Notes: generated by a model not told the origin, from the sequence alone. Positions 43,435-52,140 are shown, counted from the stretch's first letter. The stretch: 64,000 bases of DNA from Flavobacterium lipolyticum (GCF_020905335.1 NZ_JAJJMN010000001.1:2728001-2792000); one strand, 5' to 3'. A program made the numbers and translations.

Positions 43435-43442
43435 TAAATTTG
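43435..43442 (+). promoter_or_regulatory. promoter -7 box of TA-like pair 2
   Basis: TAAATTTG, perfect consensus, duplicated from 42812-42819. Confidence 0.7.
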
Positions 43443-43463
43443 TAAGAATAAATTGTAGGAATT

Positions 43464-43658
43464 ATGAAAAAGAAAAAAGAAGAAGCTAGAGCTAGCAAGG
43501 TGGAAGAGCCTACTGTAGAATATGAAGTTCAAAAATCTAAATTTAAAGGAATCGATCGGGAAACTTTTGATTTTGATGCCGAGTTTGCAAAAGGATTAAC
43601 GCTGGAAGAAGCAAAAGCAGAATCAATCAGAAGGATTAGAGAATGGTGGGGAAAATAG
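43464..43658 (+). CDS. antitoxin-like small protein, pair 2
   Basis: 64 residues, closely similar to the protein at 42841 (KVEEPTVEYEVQKSKFKGID, FDFDAEFAKGL). It overlaps the downstream gene by 16 bases. Same caveats as the first copy. Confidence 0.55.
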   Translation: MKKKKEEARASKVEEPTVEYEVQKSKFKGIDRETFDFDAEFAKGLTLEEAKAESIRRIREWWGK

Positions 43659-43969
43659 AAGTTGTTTTTACACTCTCGGTGATTGTGTATCTTGATGATT
43701 TAGTTATGACATTGTATAAAAATGAATACTTTGGTTTTATAGCATCTGCAGAACAATATGTTTCTAATATTTATCGAGCAGTTCCCGAAAGAATAAAAAA
43801 TTGTTCCCATAAGAAAGCTCCAAAATCACTTCAATATTTAGGTTCAAACTATGTTTTTTACAAACCGAATGTCAGGACAACCTGGTATATCTTCTTTGAT
43901 GAAAAAGATCAAAATTACCTCATTACAGGAATTGTAAATAATTATTGTGCAGAAGCAAAAGGGTTATAA
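43643..43969 (+). CDS. RelE/ParE-like toxin candidate, pair 2
   Basis: 108 residues from the ATG at 43643. A GTG three bases later aligns with the GTG of copy 1 and could be the real start. The C-terminal part (PKSLQYLGSNYVFYKPN, TTWYIFFDEKDQNYLITGI) is nearly the same as copy 1, while the N-terminal 35 residues have diverged strongly. That uneven divergence is unusual for a simple duplication and hints at partial gene conversion or a variable target-recognition end. Confidence 0.55.
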   Translation: MVGKIEVVFTLSVIVYLDDLVMTLYKNEYFGFIASAEQYVSNIYRAVPERIKNCSHKKAPKSLQYLGSNYVFYKPNVRTTWYIFFDEKDQNYLITGIVNNYCAEAKGL

Positions 43970-43975
43970 AAAACA

Positions 43976-44016
43976 AAATCCTCATAAACAATCTTGTTCA
44001 TGAGGATTTTTTTTTA
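43976..44016. terminator. bidirectional terminator between pair 2 and fabD
   Basis: AAAATCCTCAT pairs with ATGAGGATTTT and is followed by a T-run. It also ends fabD on the other strand. Just downstream, 44024-44052 carries phased ACTG words. Confidence 0.88.
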
Positions 44017-44058
44017 TGTAGTGAGTAACTGAAAACTGTTACTGAGACTGAATACTAA

Positions 44059-44934
44059 TTATGCATTCGCAGTAACCGCTTCTTTGTCAATTTTGTTGAT
44101 CAAACCTGCTAACACTTTACCCGGACCCACTTCAGTGAATAAAGTAGCGCCGTCAGCGATCATTTGCTGAACGGATTGTGTCCATTTTACCGGAGCAGTC
44201 AATTGTATGATTAAGTTCTTTTTGATTTCGTTTGCATCCGAAACAGCATTTGCGGTTACGTTTTGGTAAACCGGACAAATAGGAGTTGAGAATGTAGTGG
44301 CTTCAATTGCAGCAGCTAATTCCTCTCTTGCTGGTTCCATCATCGGAGAGTGGAATGCTCCTCCAACAGGTAAAATTAAAGCGCGTTTTGCACCGGCAGC
44401 TTTCATAGCTTCACAAGCTTTTTCAACAGCCGAAGTTTCTCCTGAAATTACCAATTGTCCCGGACAGTTGTAATTTGCCGCAACAACTATTCCGTCAATA
44501 GAAGCGCAAACTTCTTCTACAATATTATCAGCTAAACCTAAAACCGCAGCCATTGTTGATGGGGTGATTTCACAAGCTTTTTGCATAGCTAAAGCACGTT
44601 GAGAAACTAATTTAAGACCGTCTTCAAAAGACAAAGTTCCGTTGGCAACCAAGGCTGAAAATTCTCCTAAAGAATGTCCTGCAACCATTTCTGGTTTAAA
44701 ATCGTCTCCTAAAGTTTTAGCTAAAATAACAGAGTGTAAAAATACTGCAGGCTGTGTAACTTTAGTTTCTTTTAGTTCTTCGGCAGTACCTTCGAACATG
44801 ATATCTGTAATTCTAAAACCTAAAATTTCATTAGCTTTTTCGAATAATTCTTTGGCTAATGCCGATGTTTCATATAAGTCCTTGCCCATTCCTGTAAATT
44901 GTGCGCCCTGACCCGGAAATACGTATGCTTTCAT
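44059..44934 (-). CDS. fabD: malonyl-CoA:ACP transacylase
   Basis: 291 residues. FPGQGAQFTGMGKDLY at the N-terminus and MVAGHSLGEFSALVANG with the nucleophile Ser are diagnostic. The His appears in VGGAFHSPMM. It transfers malonyl groups to acyl carrier protein to start fatty acid elongation. A minus-strand -7 box (TACTTTTG, 44991-44998) precedes it. Confidence 0.95.
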   Translation of the reverse strand: MKAYVFPGQGAQFTGMGKDLYETSALAKELFEKANEILGFRITDIMFEGTAEELKETKVTQPAVFLHSVILAKTLGDDFKPEMVAGHSLGEFSALVANGTLSFEDGLKLVSQRALAMQKACEITPSTMAAVLGLADNIVEEVCASIDGIVVAANYNCPGQLVISGETSAVEKACEAMKAAGAKRALILPVGGAFHSPMMEPAREELAAAIEATTFSTPICPVYQNVTANAVSDANEIKKNLIIQLTAPVKWTQSVQQMIADGATLFTEVGPGKVLAGLINKIDKEAVTANA

Positions 44935-45006
44935 TTGTCTAATTTAAAGATTGAATTTTTTTGAATTGAAAATTAGTTTCAATTGAAAGGCAAAAGTAGC
45001 ATTTTT

Positions 45007-45369
45007 TTACTTCGTATAATCCTTAAACATGTAAATCCATGCTAATCTCGAAAATCGAAGATTGAAAGAAGTGAGTAGGGTAATGACGACAGCGATAATT
45101 GGAATAATCCTTAAATCGAAATTCTTTTCGAAGAAAAATTGTGCAATACAGTATGTTGCAATTCCCTGAGCGACTGTTAATCCGTAGTTTACATACATAG
45201 CACCAAAGAAATAACCAGGCTCTTTTTGAAACTTATAATTACAGTGACTGCAAAATTCGTTCATCTTTGGAAGGCCAAAAGTGAAAAAAATATTTTTATC
45301 TGTAAAAACCTTTCCTTTATGACAAATAGGACATTCGTTGCTTAAAATATGAGTTAATGCACTTGACAT
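45007..45369 (-). CDS. DUF983 domain membrane protein
   Basis: 120 residues. A zinc-ribbon-like N-terminus (NECPICHKGKVF, FCSHCNYKFQKEPGYFFGAMYVNYG) precedes two membrane helices. DUF983 proteins are common in Bacteroidota and of unknown function. A minus-strand -7 box (TACCTTTG, 45393-45400) gives it its own promoter. Confidence 0.9.
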   Translation of the reverse strand: MSSALTHILSNECPICHKGKVFTDKNIFFTFGLPKMNEFCSHCNYKFQKEPGYFFGAMYVNYGLTVAQGIATYCIAQFFFEKNFDLRIIPIIAVVITLLTSFNLRFSRLAWIYMFKDYTK

Positions 45370-45554
45370 GATCTTGTTGTTTTTTATTTATACAAAGGTA
45401 ATTCAGAACAGGATTAAAGTCTTTTTTATATCTTCGCTACTTATAGCACAATAAAGACATTTATTGTAAAATCGCCTGCCTTAAGCGAATTTGTAAACGA
45501 AAAAGAGGATTGGGCAATCGCATATGTGACCAATAAAAAATAAATTCTACAGAT

Positions 45555-46415
45555 ATGAAAAAATACCCGGTTTACAGTGTTCAGAATTTTAGCTGTAATG
45601 ATATTCATCGTGATTTTTATGTCAATACCTTCAAAGAGCATTTAAAAAGTCACAGTTTTGTAGAAGAACCACACCGGCATGATTCGTATTTGATGGTGTT
45701 TTTTACGAAAGGTTCGGGACAGCACGAAATTGATTTTGATCAGTTTGAAATTAAAAAGGGAAGCCTGTTTGTGCTACAGCCGGGACAAATGCATCATTGG
45801 AGCTTATCCGAAGATATTGAGGGTTTTGTGATTATTTTTTCACAGGAGTTGTATAATTTATATTTCGGACAGAAGAATATTAACGAATATAATTTTTACC
45901 ATTCGATTCACAATCGGCCGGAAATGGTTTTTGAAGAAAAAGGAATCACTAAAATCCGACCTTATTTTGACTTATTAATTCAGGAAAGTATTCAGGAGGG
46001 GCGATATCAACTGGATAAAATGTTGAATTTGCTGGATTGTATTCATATTGAAATAGCCCGCAAATACAACGAAACCTATTCACATCAGGCGCATTCGTAT
46101 AACATTAAAATTGACAAGTTCGAAATGCTTTTGGAGCACTATTTCAAACAAGAAAAATTACCGTCTTTTTATGCTGAAAAGTTAAGTATTACTTTAAAAC
46201 ATTTGAACCGCATCTGCAATGAAATTTTGCAAAAAACGGCCACAGAAGTGATTACGGATCGTGTGATTTTGGAGATAAAAAGAATGTTGATTGACAAGCA
46301 TTTAGCGGTTAACGAAGTAGCGTTTAAAGTAGGCTACGAAGATTATTCGTATTTCTCCAGATTCTTTAAAAAACAAACGGGATTATCGCCAACCGAATTT
46401 AGGAATAAGAAGTAA
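45555..46415 (+). CDS. AraC family transcriptional regulator with N-terminal cupin
   Basis: 286 residues. An N-terminal AraC-type cupin (EEPHRHDSYLMVFFTKGSGQHEI, FVLQPGQMHHW) is a small-molecule sensing domain, and residues 190-285 hold the two HTH motifs ending KVGYEDYSYFSRFFKKQTGLSPTEF. The target is unknown. It is divergent from the minus-strand genes behind it (DUF983) and followed by a REP-like element. The genes ahead are YceI, YjdI-like and pirin. Confidence 0.9.
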   Translation: MKKYPVYSVQNFSCNDIHRDFYVNTFKEHLKSHSFVEEPHRHDSYLMVFFTKGSGQHEIDFDQFEIKKGSLFVLQPGQMHHWSLSEDIEGFVIIFSQELYNLYFGQKNINEYNFYHSIHNRPEMVFEEKGITKIRPYFDLLIQESIQEGRYQLDKMLNLLDCIHIEIARKYNETYSHQAHSYNIKIDKFEMLLEHYFKQEKLPSFYAEKLSITLKHLNRICNEILQKTATEVITDRVILEIKRMLIDKHLAVNEVAFKVGYEDYSYFSRFFKKQTGLSPTEFRNKK

Positions 46416-46424
46416 AAAAGAGTT

Positions 46425-46498
46425 GGGCTTCGGCTTCGCTCAGCCCGGCACTTGAGCTTTAAAGTTATCAAATGTCCGGCTAAGTGAAGTCGAAGCCC
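46425..46498. repeat. REP-like hairpin built on GAAGTCGAAG
   Basis: GGGCTTCGGCTTCGCTCAGCC (46425-46445 region) pairs with GGCTAAGTGAAGTCGAAGCCC (46478-46498 region), 18 of 21 positions complementary. The GAAGTCGAAG word is shared with the element at 18804-18880. It lies between convergent genes and could be a terminator or a dispersed palindrome. Confidence 0.65.
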
Positions 46499-46533
46499 TT
46501 TTAACCACCAATTAAATTTAATTTAAAATCGGA

Positions 46534-47067
46534 TTACGCTTGTTTTGCAAACTGTAATTCAATGTTTAATTTTACTTCTTCTCCAACCAGAACACCACCG
46601 GTTTCAAGAGCTGAGTTCCAGTTTAGACCCCAATCTTTACGGTTTATTTTTCCTTCGATATTTAATCCGACTTTTGTATTTCCCCACGGATCAGTCATAG
46701 TTCCACTAAATTCTACCGGAAAAGTTACTGATTTTGAGATACCTTTGATGTTTAGATCTCCGGTTAATTCATAGCTCCCTTCATTTATTTTTTTGAAAGA
46801 AGAACCTTTGAAAGTTAGTTTTGGATGATTCTCAGCATCAAAGAAATCGCCACTTCTTAAGTGATTGTCTCTATCTGTATTTGCAGTGTCAATAGAAGTA
46901 ATGTCTCCTGAAAATTCGATTGCAGCATTCTCGAAATTGTCTCCGTCTGTGTTGATTGTTGCATCGTAAGTACCAAATTTACCTGAAACATTTGTAAACA
47001 TCATATGTTTAACTTTAAAACCAATTTCTGAATGTGTTGGGTCTATTGACCATTTTGTAGTTGCCAT
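46534..47067 (-). CDS. YceI family protein (lipocalin-like)
   Basis: 177 residues from the ATG at 47067. An upstream in-frame ATG at 47109 falls within the predicted -7 box (TAACTTTG on the minus strand, 47107-47114), so it cannot be the start. TKWSIDPTHSEIGFKVKHMMFTNVSGKFG is the YceI signature and GEEVKLNIELQF the end. YceI proteins are beta-barrels that bind isoprenoid-like lipids. No signal peptide is seen, so it is probably cytoplasmic. Confidence 0.9.
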   Translation of the reverse strand: MATTKWSIDPTHSEIGFKVKHMMFTNVSGKFGTYDATINTDGDNFENAAIEFSGDITSIDTANTDRDNHLRSGDFFDAENHPKLTFKGSSFKKINEGSYELTGDLNIKGISKSVTFPVEFSGTMTDPWGNTKVGLNIEGKINRKDWGLNWNSALETGGVLVGEEVKLNIELQFAKQA

Positions 47068-47156
47068 AATTTTATCTTTTAAATAATTAATTTCATTTTG
47101 ATAGGACAAAGTTACGGTGGTAGTGAGTGTAAGGGACTTAACCTAGATTAAGAAAT

Positions 47157-47194
47157 AAAAAATGCGATGACTTTTGGAGTATCGCATCTTTTAT
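47157..47194. terminator. hairpin between YceI and the YjdI-like gene
   Basis: ATGCGAT and ATCGCAT pair across a 12-base loop, with A- and T-runs at the two sides, so it may act on either strand. Confidence 0.7.
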
Positions 47195-47316
47195 TGTTGC
47201 TCTGAGAGTCCCCCGGTTAGAGGGAAGAGTCTTAGTTTTTTGCTACGCATTAAATGATTTTCATGGATTAATATATTTCAATTCAGAAAAAATTTCTTTC
47301 ATCTGTGGCAAGAAAA

Positions 47317-47547
47317 TTAGCTTTTGTCATTCATGTAAAAGCTCAATGCTCCTGACGGGCATTTGTGAATGGTTGAAATAATTTTTTCTGTTGTAGAGCG
47401 TTCAGGAATGATCCATGGTTTTTCTTTTGGGTGAAAAACATCGGGATTGTTTTTTACACAATTGGCAGAATGAATGCATTTCCCGGACCGCCATACAATG
47501 GTTACTTCTCCATTGCTATATTCTTTCGTAAGGTCATTTGGATTCAT
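47317..47547 (-). CDS. YjdI-like (divergent 4Fe-4S) protein
   Basis: 76 residues, the typical size of the Fer4_19/YjdI family. Cysteines at 24, 30 and 63 (GKCIHSANC ... HKCPSGAL) are the visible cluster ligands. The pattern WRSGKCIHSANCV, then PWI, then CPSGALSF is diagnostic. It would bind one iron-sulfur cluster, and the physiological role is unknown. Upstream of pirin on the same strand after a gap with a hairpin. Confidence 0.85.
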   Translation of the reverse strand: MNPNDLTKEYSNGEVTIVWRSGKCIHSANCVKNNPDVFHPKEKPWIIPERSTTEKIISTIHKCPSGALSFYMNDKS

Positions 47548-47644
47548 GATTGAAAATTTTTGCGGTTAATTTTAGTTTTAAATTCAGACCAATTTTCTAT
47601 TAATAAATTTAATACTTCTTTTTGGTTTTTTTGTGCTTTGAGAA

Positions 47645-47695
47645 AAAAAAGAAACGATAACGTACTGTGATTCAGTATAATTATCGCTTCTTTTG
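47645..47695 (-). terminator. terminator after pirin
   Basis: GAAACGATAA/TTATCGCTTC outer stem with an inner TACTG/CAGTA stem, bordered by A- and T-runs. Confidence 0.75.
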
Positions 47696-47720
47696 AAATG
47701 TATGTGAAGTGTCTTACAAA

Positions 47721-48437
47721 TTAATAATTCATAGGAACTTCCATTAGCAGGAATTCGGCCTCAGTGTTGGCTTTGATGTTTAAAGTTTCAAAATCAGAGA
47801 TTCCCATAGCATCACGAGTGTTCAATTCCTGACCGTTTATCGTTACATTTCCTTTTAAGATAAAAACGTAGACTCCGTTTCCTTCTTTTTTTAATTTATA
47901 GGTTGTAGCGATGCCGGAATCGAAATTCCCCATATGAAACCAGGCGTCCTGATGGATCCAGACTCCTTCATCATCAGCATTTGGAGATAAAACCTGAGAC
48001 AGTTTGTTGTGTCTGTCGGCAACATCTAAAGTGATTTGTTGGTAACGCGGCGTTACATTTCTTTGGTTAGGAAACAACCAGATTTGTAGCAGCTTCGTTT
48101 GCTGATCGGCATTTGGGTTAAACTCACTATGTTGGATTCCGGTTCCGGCACTCATCACCTGAATGTCACCATTTTTAATGATTTCGGTATTCCCCATACT
48201 GTCTTTGTGTGCTAAATCACCTTCTAACGGAATGGTAATGATTTCCATATTATCGTGAGGATGAGTTCCAAAACCCATTCCGCCCGCAATAGTATCGTCA
48301 TTTAGAACTCGAAGCGCTCCAAACTGAATTCTTTCCGGATTGTACCAGCTCGCAAAGCTAAAACTGTGATAGGCATTAAGCCATCCGTGATTTGCGTTTC
48401 CTCTTGTTTCTGCTTTGTGTATTACTATATTTTCCAT
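47721..48437 (-). CDS. pirin family protein
   Basis: 238 residues, bicupin. The N-terminal cupin GGMGFGTHPHDNMEIITIPLEGDLAHKDSMGN carries the metal-binding His pair and Glu, and GTGIQHSEFNPN the later His. Bacterial pirins often have quercetinase or regulatory activity. The activity here is not predictable. A minus-strand -7 box (TAAATTTG, 48469-48476) precedes it. Confidence 0.93.
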   Translation of the reverse strand: MENIVIHKAETRGNANHGWLNAYHSFSFASWYNPERIQFGALRVLNDDTIAGGMGFGTHPHDNMEIITIPLEGDLAHKDSMGNTEIIKNGDIQVMSAGTGIQHSEFNPNADQQTKLLQIWLFPNQRNVTPRYQQITLDVADRHNKLSQVLSPNADDEGVWIHQDAWFHMGNFDSGIATTYKLKKEGNGVYVFILKGNVTINGQELNTRDAMGISDFETLNIKANTEAEFLLMEVPMNY

Positions 48438-48859
48438 GATGATAATTGTTTTGTTATTTTTTATAGTACAAATTTACGATCAACATGCCTGAAAAGCACT
48501 TAATGTAGATTAAGAAAAAGGGGCTGAGGGGCTGAGGTTCTGAGTTGCTGAGGTTTTTAGGTGCAAAGGCTCAGAGTTGCAAAGGTACAGAGGCTTTTGC
48601 AGCGATTGAGATGGGCTGGATTTCATGTTTACGATCTAAGAAGTCTAACAATCTAAACAGTCTAATAATCCAATAATCCAGCAATCCAATAATCCAGCAA
48701 TCCAATAATCCAGCAATCCAATAATCTAACAATCCAAAGATCTAAGAAGTCTAACAATCTAAACAGTCTAATAATTCAATAATCCAGCAATCCAATAATC
48801 TAATAATCCAAAGATCTAAGAAGTCTAACGATCTAAGAAGTCTAACAATCTAAAAAAGA
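48438..48859. other. 422-bp gene-free region of degenerate phased repeats
   Basis: 48520-48600 has nine-base-phased CTGAG and CAAAG words (GGGGCTGAG, TTGCTGAG, GTGCAAAGG). 48633-48855 is a second array of octamer-like units, described separately. No gene is seen. It ends at the stop codon of the regulator gene. Confidence 0.75.
48633..48855. repeat. degenerate octamer array with a 106-bp higher-order repeat
   Basis: About 27 units of eight bases (GATCTAAG, AAGTCTAA, AATCCAAT, AATCCAGC and similar). A block of about 59 bases starting GATCTAAGAAGTCTAACAAT at 48633 recurs at 48739 with one change, and part of it again at 48813. It resembles the AAGAATCT array at 37615 but is far more degenerate. 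Confidence 0.85.
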
Positions 48860-50341
48860 CTAGCTGTATTGCGCAATAAACTGTTGCACAACAGCATCTG
48901 TATTCTCGTGGCGTTTTTTCTTTTCCAATGCGATAGGCGGAGCGGCTCTTTCAAGGCAGTCTTTTACGTCGCAGGTTTCGCAGGTGACCCCTACAATTCG
49001 TTTGACAAGCGGTTTTCCTTCAATGAACTTGAACTTCTTTTTCATGGTTGGATTGATTAAAATACCAACCGAAATACTTCTTATGTTGTCTTTGATGAAA
49101 GGATCTTTTGTGGCTGATGAAAAAACCAGGTATTCATTTCCGCTATGGACATAACTTGAGATCTGAGCATCAAAAAAATGTGGTTTGTTCTGTTTGATTG
49201 CTTCGTCTATGGTTTTTACCGAAACCCATCTTCTGCAATAGTGCTCGTTGGTTTCGTTTGCATGTGGTTCCTGCTGATTGGTGATGTGCAGTTCTTTCTT
49301 GATTTGATAAACGTCAGAACCAATTTTATGTGACATTCTTAAAAAGAATAAGTTCTTCAGATGGAAATCTTTAGGGAGTAAATTAGTTAATCTTTGATAA
49401 AAGGATTCTGGAGAAACTTCAAAACTTTCGATCAGCGTTACAAATTCTTCCGGATTTGGTTTTTCGTTATTTAAAAAGTCATTGATTCTGTTTACTAGCA
49501 ACTGTCTTGGCAGTAATAAAGCACCTGCAAAGTACGAGGCATAGAAATTATGCAATACCTGATCGAAGTTCTCAAACTTGATCCAGCTGAAAGTCAGTAA
49601 GCGATCCGATAAGTTCAGATAATTATAGGCGATTTCTTTGGCCAGAATGAAAGCTTTCTGCGGATCGTCGATTTCTGTTGAAAGTAAGAGGGTTTTGCTT
49701 TTTGGGACATAGATAGAGCGGAGATCTTCTAAGGCTTCCTGATCCGTGAAGGCAATTTCTTTGATAGTGTAGTCAAATTCTTCTTTAAGAATGGCTTCGA
49801 GTTCTTTAATAGTGATTTTTGAATCTAAATTAATCTGAAAGGACTTAGAAAAAGCAATTACTTTATCTTCCAGATCTTCAAAATAATTACTGTGTGCTTC
49901 CTGATACGAGCGTAAGGCGGCGAGGAAAAAACTCTCCCTGCTCAGATTGTAATGCTGGGCAATTTCAATAATGGTGCTGATAAACGCATTGACTTTGGCG
50001 GGTGCATTGGCAATAATGTCGATTAGGTCCGCTTCCTGAATGCCAAAAAGCTCCAGAGGAATCTCTTTTAAAATTCCTGATTTTAAGATTTCTCCAATCG
50101 GAGCGAGGTTGTTGTCCAGTTTTAAAGAAACCATTTGGTCGTACGTAACATCCAAATGTTCGCATAAAAGCAAAATTTTATCTGTTTTTGGATATTTCTT
50201 TCCTTTTTCAATCTCGTTCAAATACGATTTTGAAAGATTGGTCAGTTTAGCCAAACCAAAAAGAGAGAGGTTTTTCTGAGTGCGAACCTGCTTGAGTTTT
50301 AGCCCAAAAATCAGCTTTATATAGTCTTTTTCGATATCCAT
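48860..50341 (-). CDS. XRE-HTH plus IrrE-like plus DUF2083 regulator, likely glyoxylate-bypass regulator
   Basis: 493 residues from the ATG at 50341. Residues 5-60 form the HTH (LGLKLKQVRTQKNLSLFGLAKLTNLSKSYLNEIEKGK). A long linker, an IrrE-like region (ILAKEIAYNYL, FYASYFAGALLLPRQL) and a cysteine-bearing end (GVTCETCDVKDCLERAAPP, DUF2083-like) follow. This layout is that of the short-chain acyl-responsive regulators, including RamB, which controls aceA/aceB in corynebacteria. Here it is divergent from aceB. Its promoter (-7 box 50347-50354) ends five bases before the ATG, so the message is leaderless. Confidence 0.85.
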   Translation of the reverse strand: MDIEKDYIKLIFGLKLKQVRTQKNLSLFGLAKLTNLSKSYLNEIEKGKKYPKTDKILLLCEHLDVTYDQMVSLKLDNNLAPIGEILKSGILKEIPLELFGIQEADLIDIIANAPAKVNAFISTIIEIAQHYNLSRESFFLAALRSYQEAHSNYFEDLEDKVIAFSKSFQINLDSKITIKELEAILKEEFDYTIKEIAFTDQEALEDLRSIYVPKSKTLLLSTEIDDPQKAFILAKEIAYNYLNLSDRLLTFSWIKFENFDQVLHNFYASYFAGALLLPRQLLVNRINDFLNNEKPNPEEFVTLIESFEVSPESFYQRLTNLLPKDFHLKNLFFLRMSHKIGSDVYQIKKELHITNQQEPHANETNEHYCRRWVSVKTIDEAIKQNKPHFFDAQISSYVHSGNEYLVFSSATKDPFIKDNIRSISVGILINPTMKKKFKFIEGKPLVKRIVGVTCETCDVKDCLERAAPPIALEKKKRHENTDAVVQQFIAQYS

Positions 50342-50346
50342 AATAT

Positions 50347-50377
50347 CAAATGTAAGTAATCTAAAAATAATCGCCAA
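50347..50377 (-). promoter_or_regulatory. promoter of the glyoxylate regulator, leaderless
   Basis: On the minus strand TACATTTG (50354-50347) and TTG (50377-50375) with a 20-base gap. The start codon at 50341 lies within the expected start-site region. This also rules out the longer in-frame start at 50377. Confidence 0.78.
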
Positions 50378-50431
50378 AAAAGTTTTTTGTAAATTTAGCG
50401 AACGTTCGCTTGTTTTGTAAAAAACTTTTTT
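50376..50431. promoter_or_regulatory. 56-bp two-part dyad operator between the regulator and aceB
   Basis: The central AGCGAACGTTCGCT (50397-50410) is a perfect 14-bp palindrome. Around the same centre (50403.5) the outer arms AAAAAAGTTTTTT (50376-50388) and AAAAAACTTTTTT (50419-50431) are also exact reverse complements. The dyad covers the -33 regions of both divergent promoters, a position suited to a repressor binding both. Confidence 0.8.
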
Positions 50432-50440
50432 CTAATATTG
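50410..50440 (+). promoter_or_regulatory. aceB promoter
   Basis: TTG at 50410-50412 and TAATATTG at 50433-50440 with a 20-base gap, one mismatch from the -7 consensus. It would give a leader of roughly 90 bases before the ATG at 50539. Confidence 0.55.
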
Positions 50441-50538
50441 TGGTGTAGAAAATATTAACGGTCAGATTGTTATAAGAGAAAAGATCTTTTATTAGCAAAA
50501 AATGACGAATAATGGAGAACTAATCAAAAGCAACAACG

Positions 50539-52140
50539 ATGAAAAACCAATTAGAGATTACCGAGACGGCTATGGAGTTTTTGGCCGAAAAGAAGCTTTC
50601 TTATCCAAAGATCTGGACAGAAGAGGCAATTGTTTTTATAACCGAACTGCATCGAAAATTCGATTCACAACGAAAATTATTGTTACTGCAACGCGAACAA
50701 AAACAAACCGCTTTTGATCAGGGCGTCATGCCGTCTTTTCCTTCCGAAACAAAAACCGTCAGAGAAAGTAATTGGGTGGCAGGAGAAACTCCAAAAGATT
50801 TACAGGATCGTAGAGTTGAGATTACGGGACCGGTTGATCGCAAAATGATTATCAATGCGTTGAATTCAGGAGCGAAAACTTTTATGGCAGATTTTGAAGA
50901 CAGTACTTCTCCGACCTGGCAAAATTTAATGGACGGACAAGTGAATTTGATTGATGCGGTTAACAAGACGATTTCTTATACCGATTTGATTAAGCATAAA
51001 TCGTATCACCTGAATGAAAAGATTGCGACATTGATCGTGCGTCCACGTGGATTGCATTTACCAGAAAAACATCTTTCGATTGATGGAAATGCGGTTTCAG
51101 GTTCTTTGGTAGACTTTGGTTTGTATGTTTTTCATAATCATAAGAGACTTTTAGAAAATAACTCAGGACCTTATTTTTATATTCCAAAATTGGAACATTA
51201 TCTGGAAGCGCGCTGGTGGAATACTGTAATTGATTTTACCGAAGATTATTTGAAGTTAGAAAGAGGAACGATAAAGGTTACTGTTTTAATTGAAACTATA
51301 ACAGCAAGTTTTCAGCTGGACGAAATTATTTTTGAATTGAAGGATCATATTGTTGGATTGAACTGCGGGCGTTGGGATTATATTTTCTCTTACATTAAAA
51401 AATTCCGCAAGCATTCAAAGTTTATTGTTCCGGACCGCGATCAGGTCAATATGACTTCGCCTTTTATGAACGCTTACTCGAATCTGGTAATTCAAAGGTG
51501 TCATAAACGAGGTATTCATGCTATCGGAGGGATGGCTGCTCAAATTCCGATTAAAAATAATGAGGAGGCAAATGCAATTGCTTTCGCAAAGGTAAAAACC
51601 GATAAAGAACGTGAAGTAAAGAATGGTCACGATGGAACGTGGGTAGCGCATCCGGATTTGGTTGCTCTGGCTAAAAATGTTTTCGATGCCGGAATGCCAA
51701 CTCCCAATCAAATTCATGTTAAAAAAGAATATCGCAAAATAACAGAAGCCGATTTGATAGAGCCGCCAATTGGAATTATAACAGAAAATGGGGTTCGCAA
51801 AAACATTAATGTTGGGGTTTTGTATTTGGCTTCATGGCTAAACGGACAAGGTGCCGCAGCCTTGCACAATCTGATGGAGGATGCTGCTACGGCCGAGATT
51901 TCAAGATCGCAATTGTGGCAGTGGCTTCAGAATAAGGTGACTTTGGATAACGGACAAATACTAAATCTGGCGTATTATCACGAGTTGGCTTTAGAGGAAT
52001 TCAAAAAAATTAAAGACGAGCTGGGAGAGGAAAATTACGAAAATCGTCAATTCCCGTTAGCGGAGAAAGTTTTGGAAAGACTGGTTGTAAATCCCGATTT
52101 CGTTGATTTTTTAACCCTTCCATGTTACAAATATTTATAA
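50539..52140 (+). CDS. aceB: malate synthase A
   Basis: 533 residues, the A-type length. RRVEITGPVDRKMIINALNSGAKTFMADFEDSTSPTW and LIETITASFQLDEIIFEL are the characteristic active-site regions, and RCHKRGIHAIGGMAAQIPIK follows. It condenses glyoxylate and acetyl-CoA to malate, the second step of the glyoxylate bypass. It is transcribed with aceA, 121 bases downstream, and divergent from the regulator, allowing growth on acetate or fatty acids. Confidence 0.95.
   Translation: MKNQLEITETAMEFLAEKKLSYPKIWTEEAIVFITELHRKFDSQRKLLLLQREQKQTAFDQGVMPSFPSETKTVRESNWVAGETPKDLQDRRVEITGPVDRKMIINALNSGAKTFMADFEDSTSPTWQNLMDGQVNLIDAVNKTISYTDLIKHKSYHLNEKIATLIVRPRGLHLPEKHLSIDGNAVSGSLVDFGLYVFHNHKRLLENNSGPYFYIPKLEHYLEARWWNTVIDFTEDYLKLERGTIKVTVLIETITASFQLDEIIFELKDHIVGLNCGRWDYIFSYIKKFRKHSKFIVPDRDQVNMTSPFMNAYSNLVIQRCHKRGIHAIGGMAAQIPIKNNEEANAIAFAKVKTDKEREVKNGHDGTWVAHPDLVALAKNVFDAGMPTPNQIHVKKEYRKITEADLIEPPIGIITENGVRKNINVGVLYLASWLNGQGAAALHNLMEDAATAEISRSQLWQWLQNKVTLDNGQILNLAYYHELALEEFKKIKDELGEENYENRQFPLAEKVLERLVVNPDFVDFLTLPCYKYL

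Noticed and set aside
50502..50717. Short frame overlapping the start of aceB
   Set aside because: Another frame across the first aceB codons, with no homology. aceB itself starts at 50539.
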